DNA of 64,000 nucleotides. Origin: JBDIAG01 sp963835085 (GTDB lineage Bacteria > Actinomycetota > Actinomycetes > Actinomycetales > CAWJMD01). The stretch is taken from the NCBI GenBank assembly GCA_963835085.1, contig CAWIED010000001.1, forward strand, positions 1,178,001-1,242,000, in the 5' to 3' direction. Below, in pieces: positions 26,340 through 36,404 of this stretch (position 1 is the stretch's first letter; every line of letters begins with the position of its first letter). A program made the position numbers and the translations under genes. The notes beneath the pieces were generated by a model. That model saw only the letters and a list, made by a program, of their open reading frames with translations. It did not search any database and was not told the DNA's origin.

Positions 26340-28313
26340 GTGGCGAACAGCGGTTCGCCCACACCACCGTCCATGCCGAACGGCTCCTCGGGGTCGTCGG
26401 CCGGAGGTGGGTCACCGCGGTCGCCGTTCCTACGGCCTCGGTTCTGGTGGCCGCTGTTGATGTGGCCGGTGCTGCTGTTGGCGAGCTTCCTGCTGTTCAG
26501 CCCGACGAGTACGTCGAGCACGTTCAGCTACAGCCAGTTCCTCACCGAGGTGACTGACAACAAGGTCAAGACGGCCTCGATCGACCAGACCGGGGCTGTC
26601 ACGGGCACGTTGCTCAACGGAACCGACTACACCTCGCGCATCCCTACCGCTCTCAACGACCAGACCCTGTCCGGCCTGCTGCAGACGCACAAGGTGGCGG
26701 TGAGCGGGGTCGTGCAAAGTACCTCGTCGACAGTGGGCACCCTGTTCACCTGGTTGCCGCTGCTGTTGCTGGCAGCGTTTCTCCTGTGGAGCGTGAACTC
26801 CACCCGCAAGCGGATCTCCGGTTCCGGTGGCCTGGGTTCGGTGCTGGGCATCGGCAGGTCGACGGCCAAGGTCTACGACGAGGAGCGTCCCGCCACACGC
26901 TTCAGCGACGTGGCCGGCTACCGGGGTTCGAAGCTCGAGGTGATGGAGGTGGTGGACTACCTCAAGCACCCCGAGCGCTATGCCGAAGCGGGCGCAGTAG
27001 GGCCGAAAGGCGTGCTGATGGTCGGCCCGCCAGGAACGGGCAAGACGCTGCTCGCGCGCGCCGTGGCGGGCGAGGCCGGCGTGCCGTTCTTCGCCTTGAG
27101 CGGGTCGAGCTTCGTCGAGATGTTTGTGGGGGTCGGGGCGGCTCGCGTGCGGTCGCTGTTCGCCGACGCCCGAAAGCGCGCGCCGTCCATCATCTTCATC
27201 GACGAGATCGACGCCATCGGCGGACGGCGGGGCCACGGCTACGGCGGCAACGACGAGCGGGAACAGACGCTGAACCAGCTTCTCTCGGAGATGGACGGTT
27301 TCGAGCCCGGCACCGAGGTCGTCGTGATCGCCGCCACCAATCGGATGGAGATTCTCGACCCGGCGTTGCTGCGGCCGGGACGGTTCGACCGCACGGTGGA
27401 GATTCCACTGCCGACCTTGCGCGAACGCGCGGAGATCCTCGCGATCCACTGCCGGGGCAAGGTGCTTGCGCCTGACGTGATTCTCGACGATGTCGCCCGG
27501 GGCACCGTCGGATTCTCCGGAGCCGATCTTGCCAACCTCGCTAACGAGGCCGCTATCAACGCTGTCCGCGACCGCCGCAGGACGGTGCAGGCCGCCGACT
27601 TCGACGCCGCCCGCGACCGTCTGCTGCTGGGGCGTCGCGACCCCACCAACGCACTGCTCGATGCCGGCGAGAAGCATGCGGTGGCAGTGCACGAGGCCGG
27701 GCACGCGGTTGTCGCCATCCTCACCGACCGAGCCGATCCGGTGGCGAAGGTGACGATTCTGCCGCGCGGTGCCGCACTCGGCGCCACCCAGCAGTTGCCG
27801 GCGATCGAGCGTCATCTGTATCAGCACAGCTATCTCAGCGCCACGCTTGCCGTGCAGTTGGGCGGTCGGGCCGCCGAGCTGGCGGTTCTCGGGGAGGGCT
27901 CGAGCGGCGCCGCGAACGACCTTGCCGTCGCCACCGCCCTAGCCACCAGAATGGTGCGCGAATGGGGACTCTCAGGCGTGGTCGGGCCGGTGGGCTACAC
28001 CGCCAACGACCCGGAGTCCCCGCTCGCCGGGCGCCCCTACGCCGAGGCCACCCAGCGCAGCATCGACAGTGAGGTCGCCAGGCTTCTGCGCGAGGCTGAG
28101 ACCCAGGCCACAAGCCTCATCGAGGGGCACCGGGCCGGCTTCACTCGCGTGGTCGACCTGCTCCTGGAGCAGGAGACCGTCGACGGCGCTCAGGTGCAGG
28201 CCGCGCTGGTGGGCCCTCCGGTTCTGCTCAAGTCCTCCGTGCCCTTGAGTCGGGACAGTGGCCCGGAGCAGCCCGGCGGCAGCCGCGCAATTATGCGGCC
28301 GGTCTTGCCCTAG
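26340..28313 (+). CDS. ftsH: FtsH-type ATP-dependent zinc metalloprotease
   Basis: Membrane-anchored AAA+ protease of 657 residues. The N-terminal 30 residues are Pro/Gly/Ser-rich. Membrane segments at about 36-53 and 134-151 flank a periplasmic domain. The AAA module has Walker A GPPGTGKT (229-236), Walker B IIFIDEIDAIGG and the second region of homology DPALLRPGRFDR. The zinc site is HEAGH (451-455) with the third ligand Asp in SSGAANDLAVA (about 527), so catalysis should be intact. The GTG at 26340 follows AAGGAG by nine bases. Absence of the usual hpt/folE neighbours suggests a paralogue of the housekeeping FtsH. Confidence 0.9.
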   Translation: MANSGSPTPPSMPNGSSGSSAGGGSPRSPFLRPRFWWPLLMWPVLLLASFLLFSPTSTSSTFSYSQFLTEVTDNKVKTASIDQTGAVTGTLLNGTDYTSRIPTALNDQTLSGLLQTHKVAVSGVVQSTSSTVGTLFTWLPLLLLAAFLLWSVNSTRKRISGSGGLGSVLGIGRSTAKVYDEERPATRFSDVAGYRGSKLEVMEVVDYLKHPERYAEAGAVGPKGVLMVGPPGTGKTLLARAVAGEAGVPFFALSGSSFVEMFVGVGAARVRSLFADARKRAPSIIFIDEIDAIGGRRGHGYGGNDEREQTLNQLLSEMDGFEPGTEVVVIAATNRMEILDPALLRPGRFDRTVEIPLPTLRERAEILAIHCRGKVLAPDVILDDVARGTVGFSGADLANLANEAAINAVRDRRRTVQAADFDAARDRLLLGRRDPTNALLDAGEKHAVAVHEAGHAVVAILTDRADPVAKVTILPRGAALGATQQLPAIERHLYQHSYLSATLAVQLGGRAAELAVLGEGSSGAANDLAVATALATRMVREWGLSGVVGPVGYTANDPESPLAGRPYAEATQRSIDSEVARLLREAETQATSLIEGHRAGFTRVVDLLLEQETVDGAQVQAALVGPPVLLKSSVPLSRDSGPEQPGGSRAIMRPVLP

Positions 28314-28399
28314 GCGCCCGGGCGATATTCAATACGTATCGTCCAGTACCCCAGGCAGCGGTAGACGTGGGCAGCCACGCTGCCGAAAGTCCATGGTGC

Positions 28400-28670
28400 C
28401 AACTTTCATGTGCTAACTGCGGTGCTGGGGCTTCATCCACCGCGGTTGACACCAGCGATGTGTGTTTTGCCGTTATGGCCTGGCTGGGGGGTGTCAAGCG
28501 CGGGATATTTCACGCGATTGGCACCGGTGAAGTGTGTTTGCCGTGATGGCGCGGGCTTGGGGGGTGTCGAACGCGGACTATTCCACGCAGTCGGTACTAG
28601 CCATGTGCGCCCTCCCGGGGTGGCCGCCCTCGACGGTGCCATCCGCGGCGTATTTCACGCGGTCGGCACC
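28400..28670. repeat. Degenerate B-type tandem repeat, about four units
   Basis: Blocks resembling GTGCC..CGCGG..TATTTCACGCGG..GGCACC end at about 28453, 28524, 28599 and 28670, a spacing of 71-75 bases, the same period as the B arrays at 16 and 46 kb. It fills the convergent gap between ftsH and the ABC permease. No A-type hairpin accompanies it. No gene is supported in 28314-28836. Confidence 0.65.
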
Positions 28671-28836
28671 ACACAAGACCCCGGCACCAGCCGGACCGCC
28701 GCCCTGGTGCCAAACCCGGTGAGTCCCCGGCACGTCGGGGGCAATCCGGTGCGTATAGACGACTCGGGAGGACCGCGCTACGCAGCTCGCCCGGAACTCA
28801 CCGTCCACTTGCGACTGCAGAATCCAGCCAAAGGCA

Positions 28837-29586
28837 CTAGTCCCAGCGAAACCACCGACGAGCAGCCAGCGTGAACACCAGGGCCCAGGCAAGCAGAATC
28901 AGGGTCTGCGACCAGGGCAGGGCGCCATCGATCAAGGCGGTGCGGAGCCCGTCTCCGAGCGCCCCGGAGGGCAGCAGTCGAACCACCTGCCCCAACACAC
29001 CCGGTCCAGGCGGCAGCAGCATGCCGCCGCCGGCAGTCAAGATGACCCAGGCCAGGTTCGCGACGGCGAGCACACCCTCCGCCCGCACAGTGCCACCGAG
29101 CAGCAGGCCGAGAGCGAGAAAGGCCCAGCAGCCCAGCACTCCCACCACCACAGCTGCGCCCACACCCGCGCCAGCGGGCACCCAGCCAAGGGCAAATCCC
29201 AACGCTCCCAAGACAATCCACTGCGCCACCGCCACCGCTAGGACGGCCAGAAAGCGGGCGGTGAGCAGCCCGCCGCGGCCCAGGGGAGTGGTGCCCAACA
29301 AGCGCAGCACGCCATACCGTCGGTCGAACGCGGTGGCGATCGCCTGACCCGTGAACGCGGTCGACATCACCGCCACCGCCATCACACCGGGCACGGCCAG
29401 ATCGACCCGCGAATGATGCTCGCCCGGCGTGGAGAGCGGAATCCACGTCAACCTCGTCACCGCCACCAGCGCGAGCACCGGCAGCACGATGGTGAGCAGC
29501 AGTTGCTCCCCGTTGCGCAGAATGATGCCCGCCTCGAACAGGCTCTGCCGCAGCACGCGGGTGCGCGCGGGTGCTGCCGCGCTCAC
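28837..29586 (-). CDS. ABC-2 type transporter permease
   Basis: Membrane subunit of a two-gene ABC exporter. It has 249 residues and six hydrophobic segments, starting after a cytosolic stretch LRQSLFEAGIILRNGEQLLL. GVMAVAVMSTAFTGQAIATA and RYGVLRLLGTTPLGRGGLL are typical of drug/antibiotic-type permeases. The start GTG overlaps the ATPase stop by four bases (GTGA). Together with the ATPase it stands divergently from sufR. The same kind of exporter pair lies beside the suf operon in Mycobacterium (Rv1456c-Rv1458c region). The substrate is unknown. Confidence 0.82.
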   Translation of the reverse strand: MSAAAPARTRVLRQSLFEAGIILRNGEQLLLTIVLPVLALVAVTRLTWIPLSTPGEHHSRVDLAVPGVMAVAVMSTAFTGQAIATAFDRRYGVLRLLGTTPLGRGGLLTARFLAVLAVAVAQWIVLGALGFALGWVPAGAGVGAAVVVGVLGCWAFLALGLLLGGTVRAEGVLAVANLAWVILTAGGGMLLPPGPGVLGQVVRLLPSGALGDGLRTALIDGALPWSQTLILLAWALVFTLAARRWFRWD

Positions 29587-30515
29587 AGCTGGCCCCCGGC
29601 CGCACTCGTGAGCGCCAGCACCACGTCTTCGAGGGAGGGCGGGCGCAACTGCACGTCTGCCCCGGTCAGGCCGGCACGCGCGCACCACTCGCCGGCTGCT
29701 GCGAGCATTGCCGGCCCCACGTCCACTCCACTGACGCTGAACTGTCCCGGCGAGCTCTCCCGCAGCGCCGGCACGGCGTCCACCAGTCCTGCTCCGTTCA
29801 CCCCGGCCGGCAGTCGGACGACCAACGTCCGGGGCAGGCCATCGGTCAGCACGGCGGGGGAGTCATCGGCCACCACTCGGCCCTGGTTCATCACGACGAC
29901 CCGATGCGCCACCCGCGCCGCCTCATCGAGATCGTGAGTGGTGAGCACCACTGCCACCCCGGCGGCGCACTGCTCCGACAGCACTTCGCGCACCACCACC
30001 TTCGACTGCGGATCGAGCCCGGCGGTGGGCTCGTCGAGAAACAACAGCCGCGGCCGCCCCACCAGCGCCGCGGCCAGGGCGACCCGCTGCCGCTGCCCGC
30101 CCGAGAGCCGGCGGATCCCGGTGCGGGAGAAGGACGTCAGGCCAAGGCGCTCAGCCAGCTGATCGACGTCGGCCGGTGCGGTGTAGAGGCCCGCAAGGTG
30201 CCGCAGCAGCGCCAACGGCCGCGAACCCGTGGGCAGGCCACCGTCCTGCAACATGACTCCCAGCTCGGCGCGGTGGGCCGGCGTCTGCGCCGACGCGCCC
30301 GTGCGCCCCAGAGCGACGATGCGCCCCTCGGACGTGCGGCGCAGTCCCACGCAGCACTCGACCGTGGACGTCTTGCCGGCTCCGTTCGGGCCGAGCAGGG
30401 TCGTGATCTCCCCGGCGTGCGCACGCCATGACGCGTGGTCGACCGCCGGCGAGCCGGCTCCTGGATAACGGACGACGAGGTCATCGACCACCAACGCGGG
30501 CTCAGGCACGGCCAT
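29583..30515 (-). CDS. ABC transporter ATP-binding protein
   Basis: Cytosolic ATPase of the exporter, 310 residues. Walker A is LLGPNGAGKTSTVE, the signature is RLSGGQRQRVALAAAL, Walker B is LLFLDEPTAGLD and the switch His is TTHDLDEAARVA. After about residue 215 comes a DrrA-like C-terminal extension. The ATG at 30515 is the first codon with homology (MAVPEPALVVDDLVVRYPG). It heads a two-gene unit running away from sufR and shares a 127-base promoter region with it. Confidence 0.88.
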   Translation of the reverse strand: MAVPEPALVVDDLVVRYPGAGSPAVDHASWRAHAGEITTLLGPNGAGKTSTVECCVGLRRTSEGRIVALGRTGASAQTPAHRAELGVMLQDGGLPTGSRPLALLRHLAGLYTAPADVDQLAERLGLTSFSRTGIRRLSGGQRQRVALAAALVGRPRLLFLDEPTAGLDPQSKVVVREVLSEQCAAGVAVVLTTHDLDEAARVAHRVVVMNQGRVVADDSPAVLTDGLPRTLVVRLPAGVNGAGLVDAVPALRESSPGQFSVSGVDVGPAMLAAAGEWCARAGLTGADVQLRPPSLEDVVLALTSAAGGQL

Positions 30516-30600
30516 GAGGCTAACTCGCCACCCATTCAGGCCCCGCCTGCGGTCGACGAACGACCTTCTGGTGCATGGCCCGACCACTCAGTCGCAACGG

Positions 30601-30614
30601 TTAGGGAACCCTTA
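30601..30614. promoter_or_regulatory. Imperfect palindrome between the exporter and sufR
   Basis: TTAGGGAACCCTTA is a near-symmetric site about 29 bases before the sufR start. It is the best candidate operator for SufR in the divergent region; the assignment is inference. Confidence 0.35.
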
Positions 30615-30642
30615 CTGGCGCAGGGGAATTGAATTAGCGAAG

Positions 30643-31500
30643 ATGGGTGTTGTGAAAAGCGTGACCAACCCCACTGCGCCCTGCGCACGCACGGACGACG
30701 GCCCCCGGGCCGACGCCGGCGCACGCGCAGACGTGGGCACGCGAGAGCAGTTGGCCCGCTTGATCGGCCAGGAGGGCCCCATCACTGTGGCCGATCTGGC
30801 CGAACGTCTGCACGTCACGGCAACGGCGATTCGTCGCCACCTTGACAACATGCTGGCCGAGGGCCTCGTCGAGGCTCGCGAACTCACCGGGCCTACCCGC
30901 CGGGGCCGGGGGCGTCCGGCCAAGGCATTCGTCCTCACCTCCACCGGCCACGTCGCCATGCCCACCGGTTACGACACGCTGGCCGCCCAGGCGCTCGACT
31001 TCCTGGCCGAGAACTTCGGGCACCAGGCCGTCACGGCCTTCGCCGAACGCAGGAACGATGAGCTGGCCGCCCGGCTGGCTCCCACGGTCAACGCAGCCGG
31101 CGACGACCCGGCGCTGCGCGCCACCGCCCTCGCCGACGCCCTGTGCGTCGAGGGCTTCGCCGCCTCGGCCCGCCCGATGGCCCAGGGCACCATGGCCGAG
31201 GCGGTGCAGCTGTGCCAGGGGCACTGCCCGGTGCAGCACGTCGCGGCGGCCTACCCCGAGCTCTGCGAGGCCGAGACCGCCATGTTCGCCAAGCTGGTCG
31301 GTGTCGACGTCCGACGGCTGGCCACGCTGGCCGGTGGCGACCACGTCTGCACCACCCACATCCCGGTCGGCCCGCCCGAACAGCGCCGCCGTCCGGTCTC
31401 CAGCCCGATTCACGCAACCACAAGCACCCCAGGCCCGGAGAGTTCCGGCCACGCACCCGTTCCCACCACGACCGCTCCAACCGCTGAGAGGCAGTCATGA
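30643..31500 (+). CDS. sufR: SufR-type iron-sulfur cluster repressor
   Basis: DeoR/ArsR-like winged-helix repressor that senses Fe-S status and controls the suf operon. The 285-residue protein has an HTH at ITVADLAERLHVTATAIRRH, with the wing ELTGPTRRGRGRPAK. Cluster-ligand cysteines occur in VQLCQGHCPVQHVAAAYPEL and the CEAE following. A final ~40 residues are Pro/Thr-rich and non-conserved. The ATG at 30643 is taken; GTG at 30652 is an alternative. The stop overlaps the sufB ATG (ATGA), so repressor and target are one transcript. Confidence 0.9.
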   Translation: MGVVKSVTNPTAPCARTDDGPRADAGARADVGTREQLARLIGQEGPITVADLAERLHVTATAIRRHLDNMLAEGLVEARELTGPTRRGRGRPAKAFVLTSTGHVAMPTGYDTLAAQALDFLAENFGHQAVTAFAERRNDELAARLAPTVNAAGDDPALRATALADALCVEGFAASARPMAQGTMAEAVQLCQGHCPVQHVAAAYPELCEAETAMFAKLVGVDVRRLATLAGGDHVCTTHIPVGPPEQRRRPVSSPIHATTSTPGPESSGHAPVPTTTAPTAERQS

Positions 31501-32936
31501 CCGACACCGTGAGCACACCCCTTGACATCGAGGCCCGCAACCCTGAGCTGGCCGGCATCGGCCGCTACGACTACGGCTGGGCCGATGCCGACGTGGCCGG
31601 TGCCAGCGCCCAGCGTGGCCTGAGCGAGACTGTCGTCCGCGACATCTCGGGCCGCAAGAGCGAGCCGGAGTGGATGCTCAAGACCCGGCTCAAGGGGCTG
31701 CGGCTGTTCGACAAGAAGCCGATGCCCACCTGGGGCAGCGACCTGTCGGGCATCGACTTCGACAACATCAAGTACTTCGTGCGCTCCACCGAGAAGCAGG
31801 CGGCTTCGTGGGAGGACCTGCCCGAAGACATCAAGAACACCTACGACCGGCTCGGCATCCCCGAGGCCGAGAAGCAGCGCCTGGTGGCCGGTGTGGCCGC
31901 GCAGTACGAGTCCGAAGTGGTCTACCACCAGATCCAGAAGGAGCTCGAAGACCAGGGCGTCATCTTCCTCGACACCGACTCGGGCCTGCGCGAGTACCCG
32001 GAGATCTTCGCCGAGTACTTCGGCAGCGTCATCCCGCCCGGCGACAACAAGTTCGCCTCGCTGAACACTGCAGTCTGGTCGGGTGGCTCGTTCATCTACG
32101 TGCCCAAGGGCGTGCACGTCGAGATCCCGCTGCAGGCCTACTTCCGGATCAACACCGAGAACATGGGTCAGTTCGAGCGTACGCTGATCATCGCCGACGA
32201 GGGCTCCTACGTGCACTACGTGGAAGGTTGCACCGCGCCGATCTACAAGTCCGACTCGCTGCACTCCGCGGTCGTCGAGATCATCGTCAAGAAGAACGCT
32301 CGGGTGCGCTACACGACCATCCAGAACTGGTCGAACAACGTCTACAACCTGGTCACCAAGCGCGCTACCTGCGAGGCCGGCGCCACCATGGAATGGGTCG
32401 ACGGCAACATCGGCTCCAAGGTCACCATGAAGTACCCGGCGGTCTTCCTGCTCGGCGAGCACGCCAAGGGCGAGACGCTGTCGATCGCCTTCGCAGGCGA
32501 GGGCCAGCACCAGGACGCGGGGGCCAAGATGGTGCACGCCGCTCCGCACACGTCCAGCTCGATCATCTCCAAGTCGGTCGCTCGCGGCGGCGGACGCACG
32601 TCGTACCGCGGGCTGGTGCAAGTGCTCGAGGGCTCGCACGGCTCCAAGTCGACGGTGCGCTGCGATGCCCTGCTCGTCGACACGATCTCGCGGTCCGACA
32701 CCTACCCCTACGTCGACGTCCGCGAAGACGACGTGGCCATGGGGCACGAGGCCACCGTCTCGAAGGTGAGCGAAGACCAGCTCTTCTACCTCATGTCGCG
32801 CGGCATGACCGAGGAAGAGGCCATGGCGATGATTGTGCGGGGCTTCGTGGAGCCCATCGCCCGCGAACTGCCCATGGAGTACGCCCTGGAGCTCAACCGG
32901 CTGATCGAGCTGCAGATGGAGGGTGCAGTCGGCTGA
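31497..32936 (+). CDS. sufB: Fe-S cluster assembly scaffold SufB
   Basis: Scaffold subunit of the SufBC2D complex on which [Fe-S] clusters form. The 479-residue product is full length. N-terminal GLSETVVRDISGRKSEPEWM and the beta-helix core are present. RYTTIQNWSNNVYNLVTKRA is highly conserved, and GGGRTSYRGLVQVLEGSHGS contains the C-terminal active region. The ATG overlaps the sufR stop, and the gene is followed directly by sufD. It acts in the cytosol with SufC as ATPase and SufS/SufU as sulfur source. Confidence 0.97.
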   Translation: MTDTVSTPLDIEARNPELAGIGRYDYGWADADVAGASAQRGLSETVVRDISGRKSEPEWMLKTRLKGLRLFDKKPMPTWGSDLSGIDFDNIKYFVRSTEKQAASWEDLPEDIKNTYDRLGIPEAEKQRLVAGVAAQYESEVVYHQIQKELEDQGVIFLDTDSGLREYPEIFAEYFGSVIPPGDNKFASLNTAVWSGGSFIYVPKGVHVEIPLQAYFRINTENMGQFERTLIIADEGSYVHYVEGCTAPIYKSDSLHSAVVEIIVKKNARVRYTTIQNWSNNVYNLVTKRATCEAGATMEWVDGNIGSKVTMKYPAVFLLGEHAKGETLSIAFAGEGQHQDAGAKMVHAAPHTSSSIISKSVARGGGRTSYRGLVQVLEGSHGSKSTVRCDALLVDTISRSDTYPYVDVREDDVAMGHEATVSKVSEDQLFYLMSRGMTEEEAMAMIVRGFVEPIARELPMEYALELNRLIELQMEGAVG

Positions 32937-34242
32937 CGCACCCGAGCCGGTGGTCGCCACCACCGGTGAGCACACACGAGTTTCGAGCAAGGAGCAGATC
33001 ATCACTACCGATACCGCGGCCCCTGCCCAGCACGGGCTGACCGCTCACGGCCACGGCGGGCCCGCCAAGGTGCCGGCAGCCTCGCGCGCCGAGCGGCGCA
33101 CGTCGTTCGCCGTCTCCGACTTCCCATCGCCCACCGGCCGGGAGGAAGAGTGGCGCTTCACCCCGCTGCGTTCCTTCGCCGCCCTGCTCGAGGCACCGGG
33201 CACCCCCGCACCGCTGAGCCTCGACACCCGGCTGCCCGCGAACGTGACGGTGCGCAGCATCACGCTGGAGCAGGCCCGGGCGGCGGGCATCCTGGCGCCG
33301 GGCGACCGCGCTGCCGCGCTCGCAGTCGAGAACTCCGGTGGCGCAATCGAACTCGCGATCCCGGCGGAGGCCGAGTTCGCCGAGCCGGTGCGGGTCACCC
33401 TCACCGGAACCGGTGCGGCCGCCAGCTTCGGGCACCTGGTCATCCGGGCCGGACGGCACAGCAAGGCCACCGTGATCGTCGAGCACACCGGCAAGGCCAC
33501 GTACAGCGAGGTCGTCTCGACTGTCGTCGACGACGGGGCGAGCCTCACCGTGGTGAGCCTGCAAGACTGGAGCGACGGCAGCATCCACATGGGCCAGCAC
33601 GACGCGGTGGTAGGCCGCGATGCCACGTACAAGTACGTGTGCGTGACCTTGGGCGGGGTGGCGGTGCGGCTCAACGCCAACATCCGCTACACCGGCCCGG
33701 GCGGTGACGCGCAGATCCTCGGCGTCTACTTCGCCGACGCCGGCCAGCACCTGGAGCACCGCTCGTTCATCGACCACAACGCCCCGCACTGCCGCAGCAA
33801 CGTCGTCTACAAGGGCGCCTTGCAAGGTCAGACCGCGCACACCGTGTGGGTGGGCGACGTGTTGATCCAGGCTGCAGCCGAAGGCACCGACACCTACGAG
33901 CTCAACCGCAACCTGGTGCTCACCGAGGGGGCTCGTGCCGACTCGGTGCCCAACCTCGAGATCGAGACCGGCCAGATTGAGGGTGCCGGACACGCCTCAG
34001 CCACAGGCCGTTTCGATGACGAGCAACTGTTCTATCTGCAAGCCCGGGGCATTCCCGAAGACGTGGCTCGCCGGCTGGTGGTGCGCGGCTTCTTCGCCGA
34101 CGTCGTGGCCGCCATCGGCGTTCCCGAGATCGAGGAGCGGCTGATGGCCGCCATCGACGACGAACTGGCCCTGACCATGGGCGTCCCCGACACCAACGAC
34201 CCGATCGAAGCCGTGGCCGTCGCCGCGTACGAGGAGAACTGA
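32923..34242 (+). CDS. sufD: Fe-S cluster assembly protein SufD (start uncertain)
   Basis: Partner of SufB in the SufBC2D scaffold. Conserved parts are REEEWRFTPLRSF near the N-terminus and the beta-helix ILGVYFADAGQHLEHRSFID. NAPHCRSNVVYKGALQGQTA and the C-terminal FYLQARGIPEDVARRLVVRG follow. The start is odd. Canonical GTGs at 32923 or 32950 overlap or abut sufB and have no Shine-Dalgarno sequence. A perfect AAGGAG at 32989-32994 stands six bases before ATC at 33001, exactly where conserved sequence (ITTDTAAPAQHG) begins. Real initiation may be at an AUC codon; see findings. Confidence 0.9.
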   Translation: MQSADAPEPVVATTGEHTRVSSKEQIITTDTAAPAQHGLTAHGHGGPAKVPAASRAERRTSFAVSDFPSPTGREEEWRFTPLRSFAALLEAPGTPAPLSLDTRLPANVTVRSITLEQARAAGILAPGDRAAALAVENSGGAIELAIPAEAEFAEPVRVTLTGTGAAASFGHLVIRAGRHSKATVIVEHTGKATYSEVVSTVVDDGASLTVVSLQDWSDGSIHMGQHDAVVGRDATYKYVCVTLGGVAVRLNANIRYTGPGGDAQILGVYFADAGQHLEHRSFIDHNAPHCRSNVVYKGALQGQTAHTVWVGDVLIQAAAEGTDTYELNRNLVLTEGARADSVPNLEIETGQIEGAGHASATGRFDDEQLFYLQARGIPEDVARRLVVRGFFADVVAAIGVPEIEERLMAAIDDELALTMGVPDTNDPIEAVAVAAYEEN

Positions 34243-34249
34243 ACTAGCT

Positions 34250-35014
<765 letters not shown>

Positions 35015-35015
35015 G

Positions 35016-36401
35016 GTGACTCACCAGCTCGCGGGCACGCACGAGGTGCGGGTCGAGGGCGCGCCCTACGACGTGGATGCCGTCCGGGCCGACTTCCCGA
35101 TCCTGAGCCGGCGGCTCGCCAACGACCGGCCGCTGGTGTATCTCGACAGCGCCAACACCTCGCAGAAGCCGCAGCAGGTGATCGACGCGATCGCTGAGCA
35201 CTACGCCGGCCACAACGCCAACGTGGCGCGCGCCATGCACCAGTTGGGTGCCGAGGCCACGGGCGCCTTCGAAGACGCGCGCACCGAACTGGCCCGGTTC
35301 ATCGGGGCGCCCCGGCGCGACGAGGTGATCTTCACGAAGAACGCGTCCGAGGCCCTCAACCTCGTGGCACGCACCGTGGGCGACCTCGGCCAACCGGGCA
35401 CGGGCCAGGTCGCGGGAGTGAACCTGGGTGCCCTCGGTCCGGGCGACGAGATCCTCGTCACCGAGCTGGAGCATCACTCCAACATCGTGCCGTGGCAGCA
35501 GCTCGCCGGGCGCACGGGTGCGAGCCTGCGCTGGATCGGGCTCACCGACGACGGCCGGCTCGACCTTGACGGCGTCGCCACCGACGCCAACGGCGTTCGC
35601 AACCAGCCGCTGGAGGCGTTGCTCAACGAGCGCACCCGGGTGGTGTCGCTGGCGTGGGTCTCCAACGCCCTGGGCACGATCAACCCGGTGAGCGAGATCG
35701 CCCGCCGGGCGCACGAGGTAGGCGCGATAGTGGTGGTCGACGCGTCGCAGGCCGTCCCGCAGTTCCCGGTGGACGTCGCACGGCTCGGCGCCGACTTCGT
35801 GGCCTTCACCGGCCACAAGATGGTGGGGCCTACTGGCATCGGAGTGCTCTGGGGCCGCTATGACCTGCTGACCGCTCTGCCGCCGTTTCTCGGTGGCGGC
35901 GAGATGATCGAGCGGGTCACGATGGCCGCCAGCACGTTCGCCCCGCCGCCGCACCGGTTCGAGGCCGGCACTCCGCCGATCGTGCAGGCCGTCGGTCTGG
36001 GCGAGGCGGCGCGGTACCTGTCCGCCCTCGGGATGGACGCGATCGCCCAGCACGAGCGCGAGATCACCGGCTACGCACTGCAAGGCCTGGCAACCGTGCC
36101 CGGCCTGCAGGTGATGGGTCCGTTCGACGTCGACGCCGACGGGTTGCCCGTGGCGCGCGGCGGTGCGATCTCGTTCGAGCTGACCGGCGCCGACGGCTTC
36201 GTGCACCCGCACGACGTGGCTCAGGTGCTCGACTCGTTGGGCATCGCCGTTCGGGCCGGCCATCACTGCGCGGCCCCCGTGCACCAGCGGTTCGGCGTGC
36301 AGTCGTCGACCCGCGCCTCGTTCTACCTGTACACGACCCCTGCTGAGATCGACGCGCTCGTCGACGGCCTCGGCCAGGTGCGCAGATTCTTCGGAGGCTG
36401 A
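35016..36401 (+). CDS. sufS: Cysteine desulfurase SufS
   Basis: PLP enzyme that removes sulfur from cysteine as an enzyme-bound persulfide and hands it to SufU. The 461-residue protein has the N-terminal motif LVYLDSANTSQKPQQVID and VTELEHHSNIVPWQQLA. The PLP lysine is in FTGHKMVGPTGIGVLWG, and the active cysteine in VRAGHHCAAPVHQRFGV. I begin it at GTG 35016, just after the sufC stop with GGAG upstream. An extra N-terminal segment of ~25 residues precedes the fold. Its 3' end is three bases from sufU. Confidence 0.95.
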   Translation: MTHQLAGTHEVRVEGAPYDVDAVRADFPILSRRLANDRPLVYLDSANTSQKPQQVIDAIAEHYAGHNANVARAMHQLGAEATGAFEDARTELARFIGAPRRDEVIFTKNASEALNLVARTVGDLGQPGTGQVAGVNLGALGPGDEILVTELEHHSNIVPWQQLAGRTGASLRWIGLTDDGRLDLDGVATDANGVRNQPLEALLNERTRVVSLAWVSNALGTINPVSEIARRAHEVGAIVVVDASQAVPQFPVDVARLGADFVAFTGHKMVGPTGIGVLWGRYDLLTALPPFLGGGEMIERVTMAASTFAPPPHRFEAGTPPIVQAVGLGEAARYLSALGMDAIAQHEREITGYALQGLATVPGLQVMGPFDVDADGLPVARGGAISFELTGADGFVHPHDVAQVLDSLGIAVRAGHHCAAPVHQRFGVQSSTRASFYLYTTPAEIDALVDGLGQVRRFFGG

Positions 36402-36404
36402 TCG

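Noticed and set aside
28252..28264. GGGAC...GGCCC resembling a DosR box at the end of ftsH
   Set aside because: The spacer is three rather than four bases and it lies inside a coding sequence far from any start.
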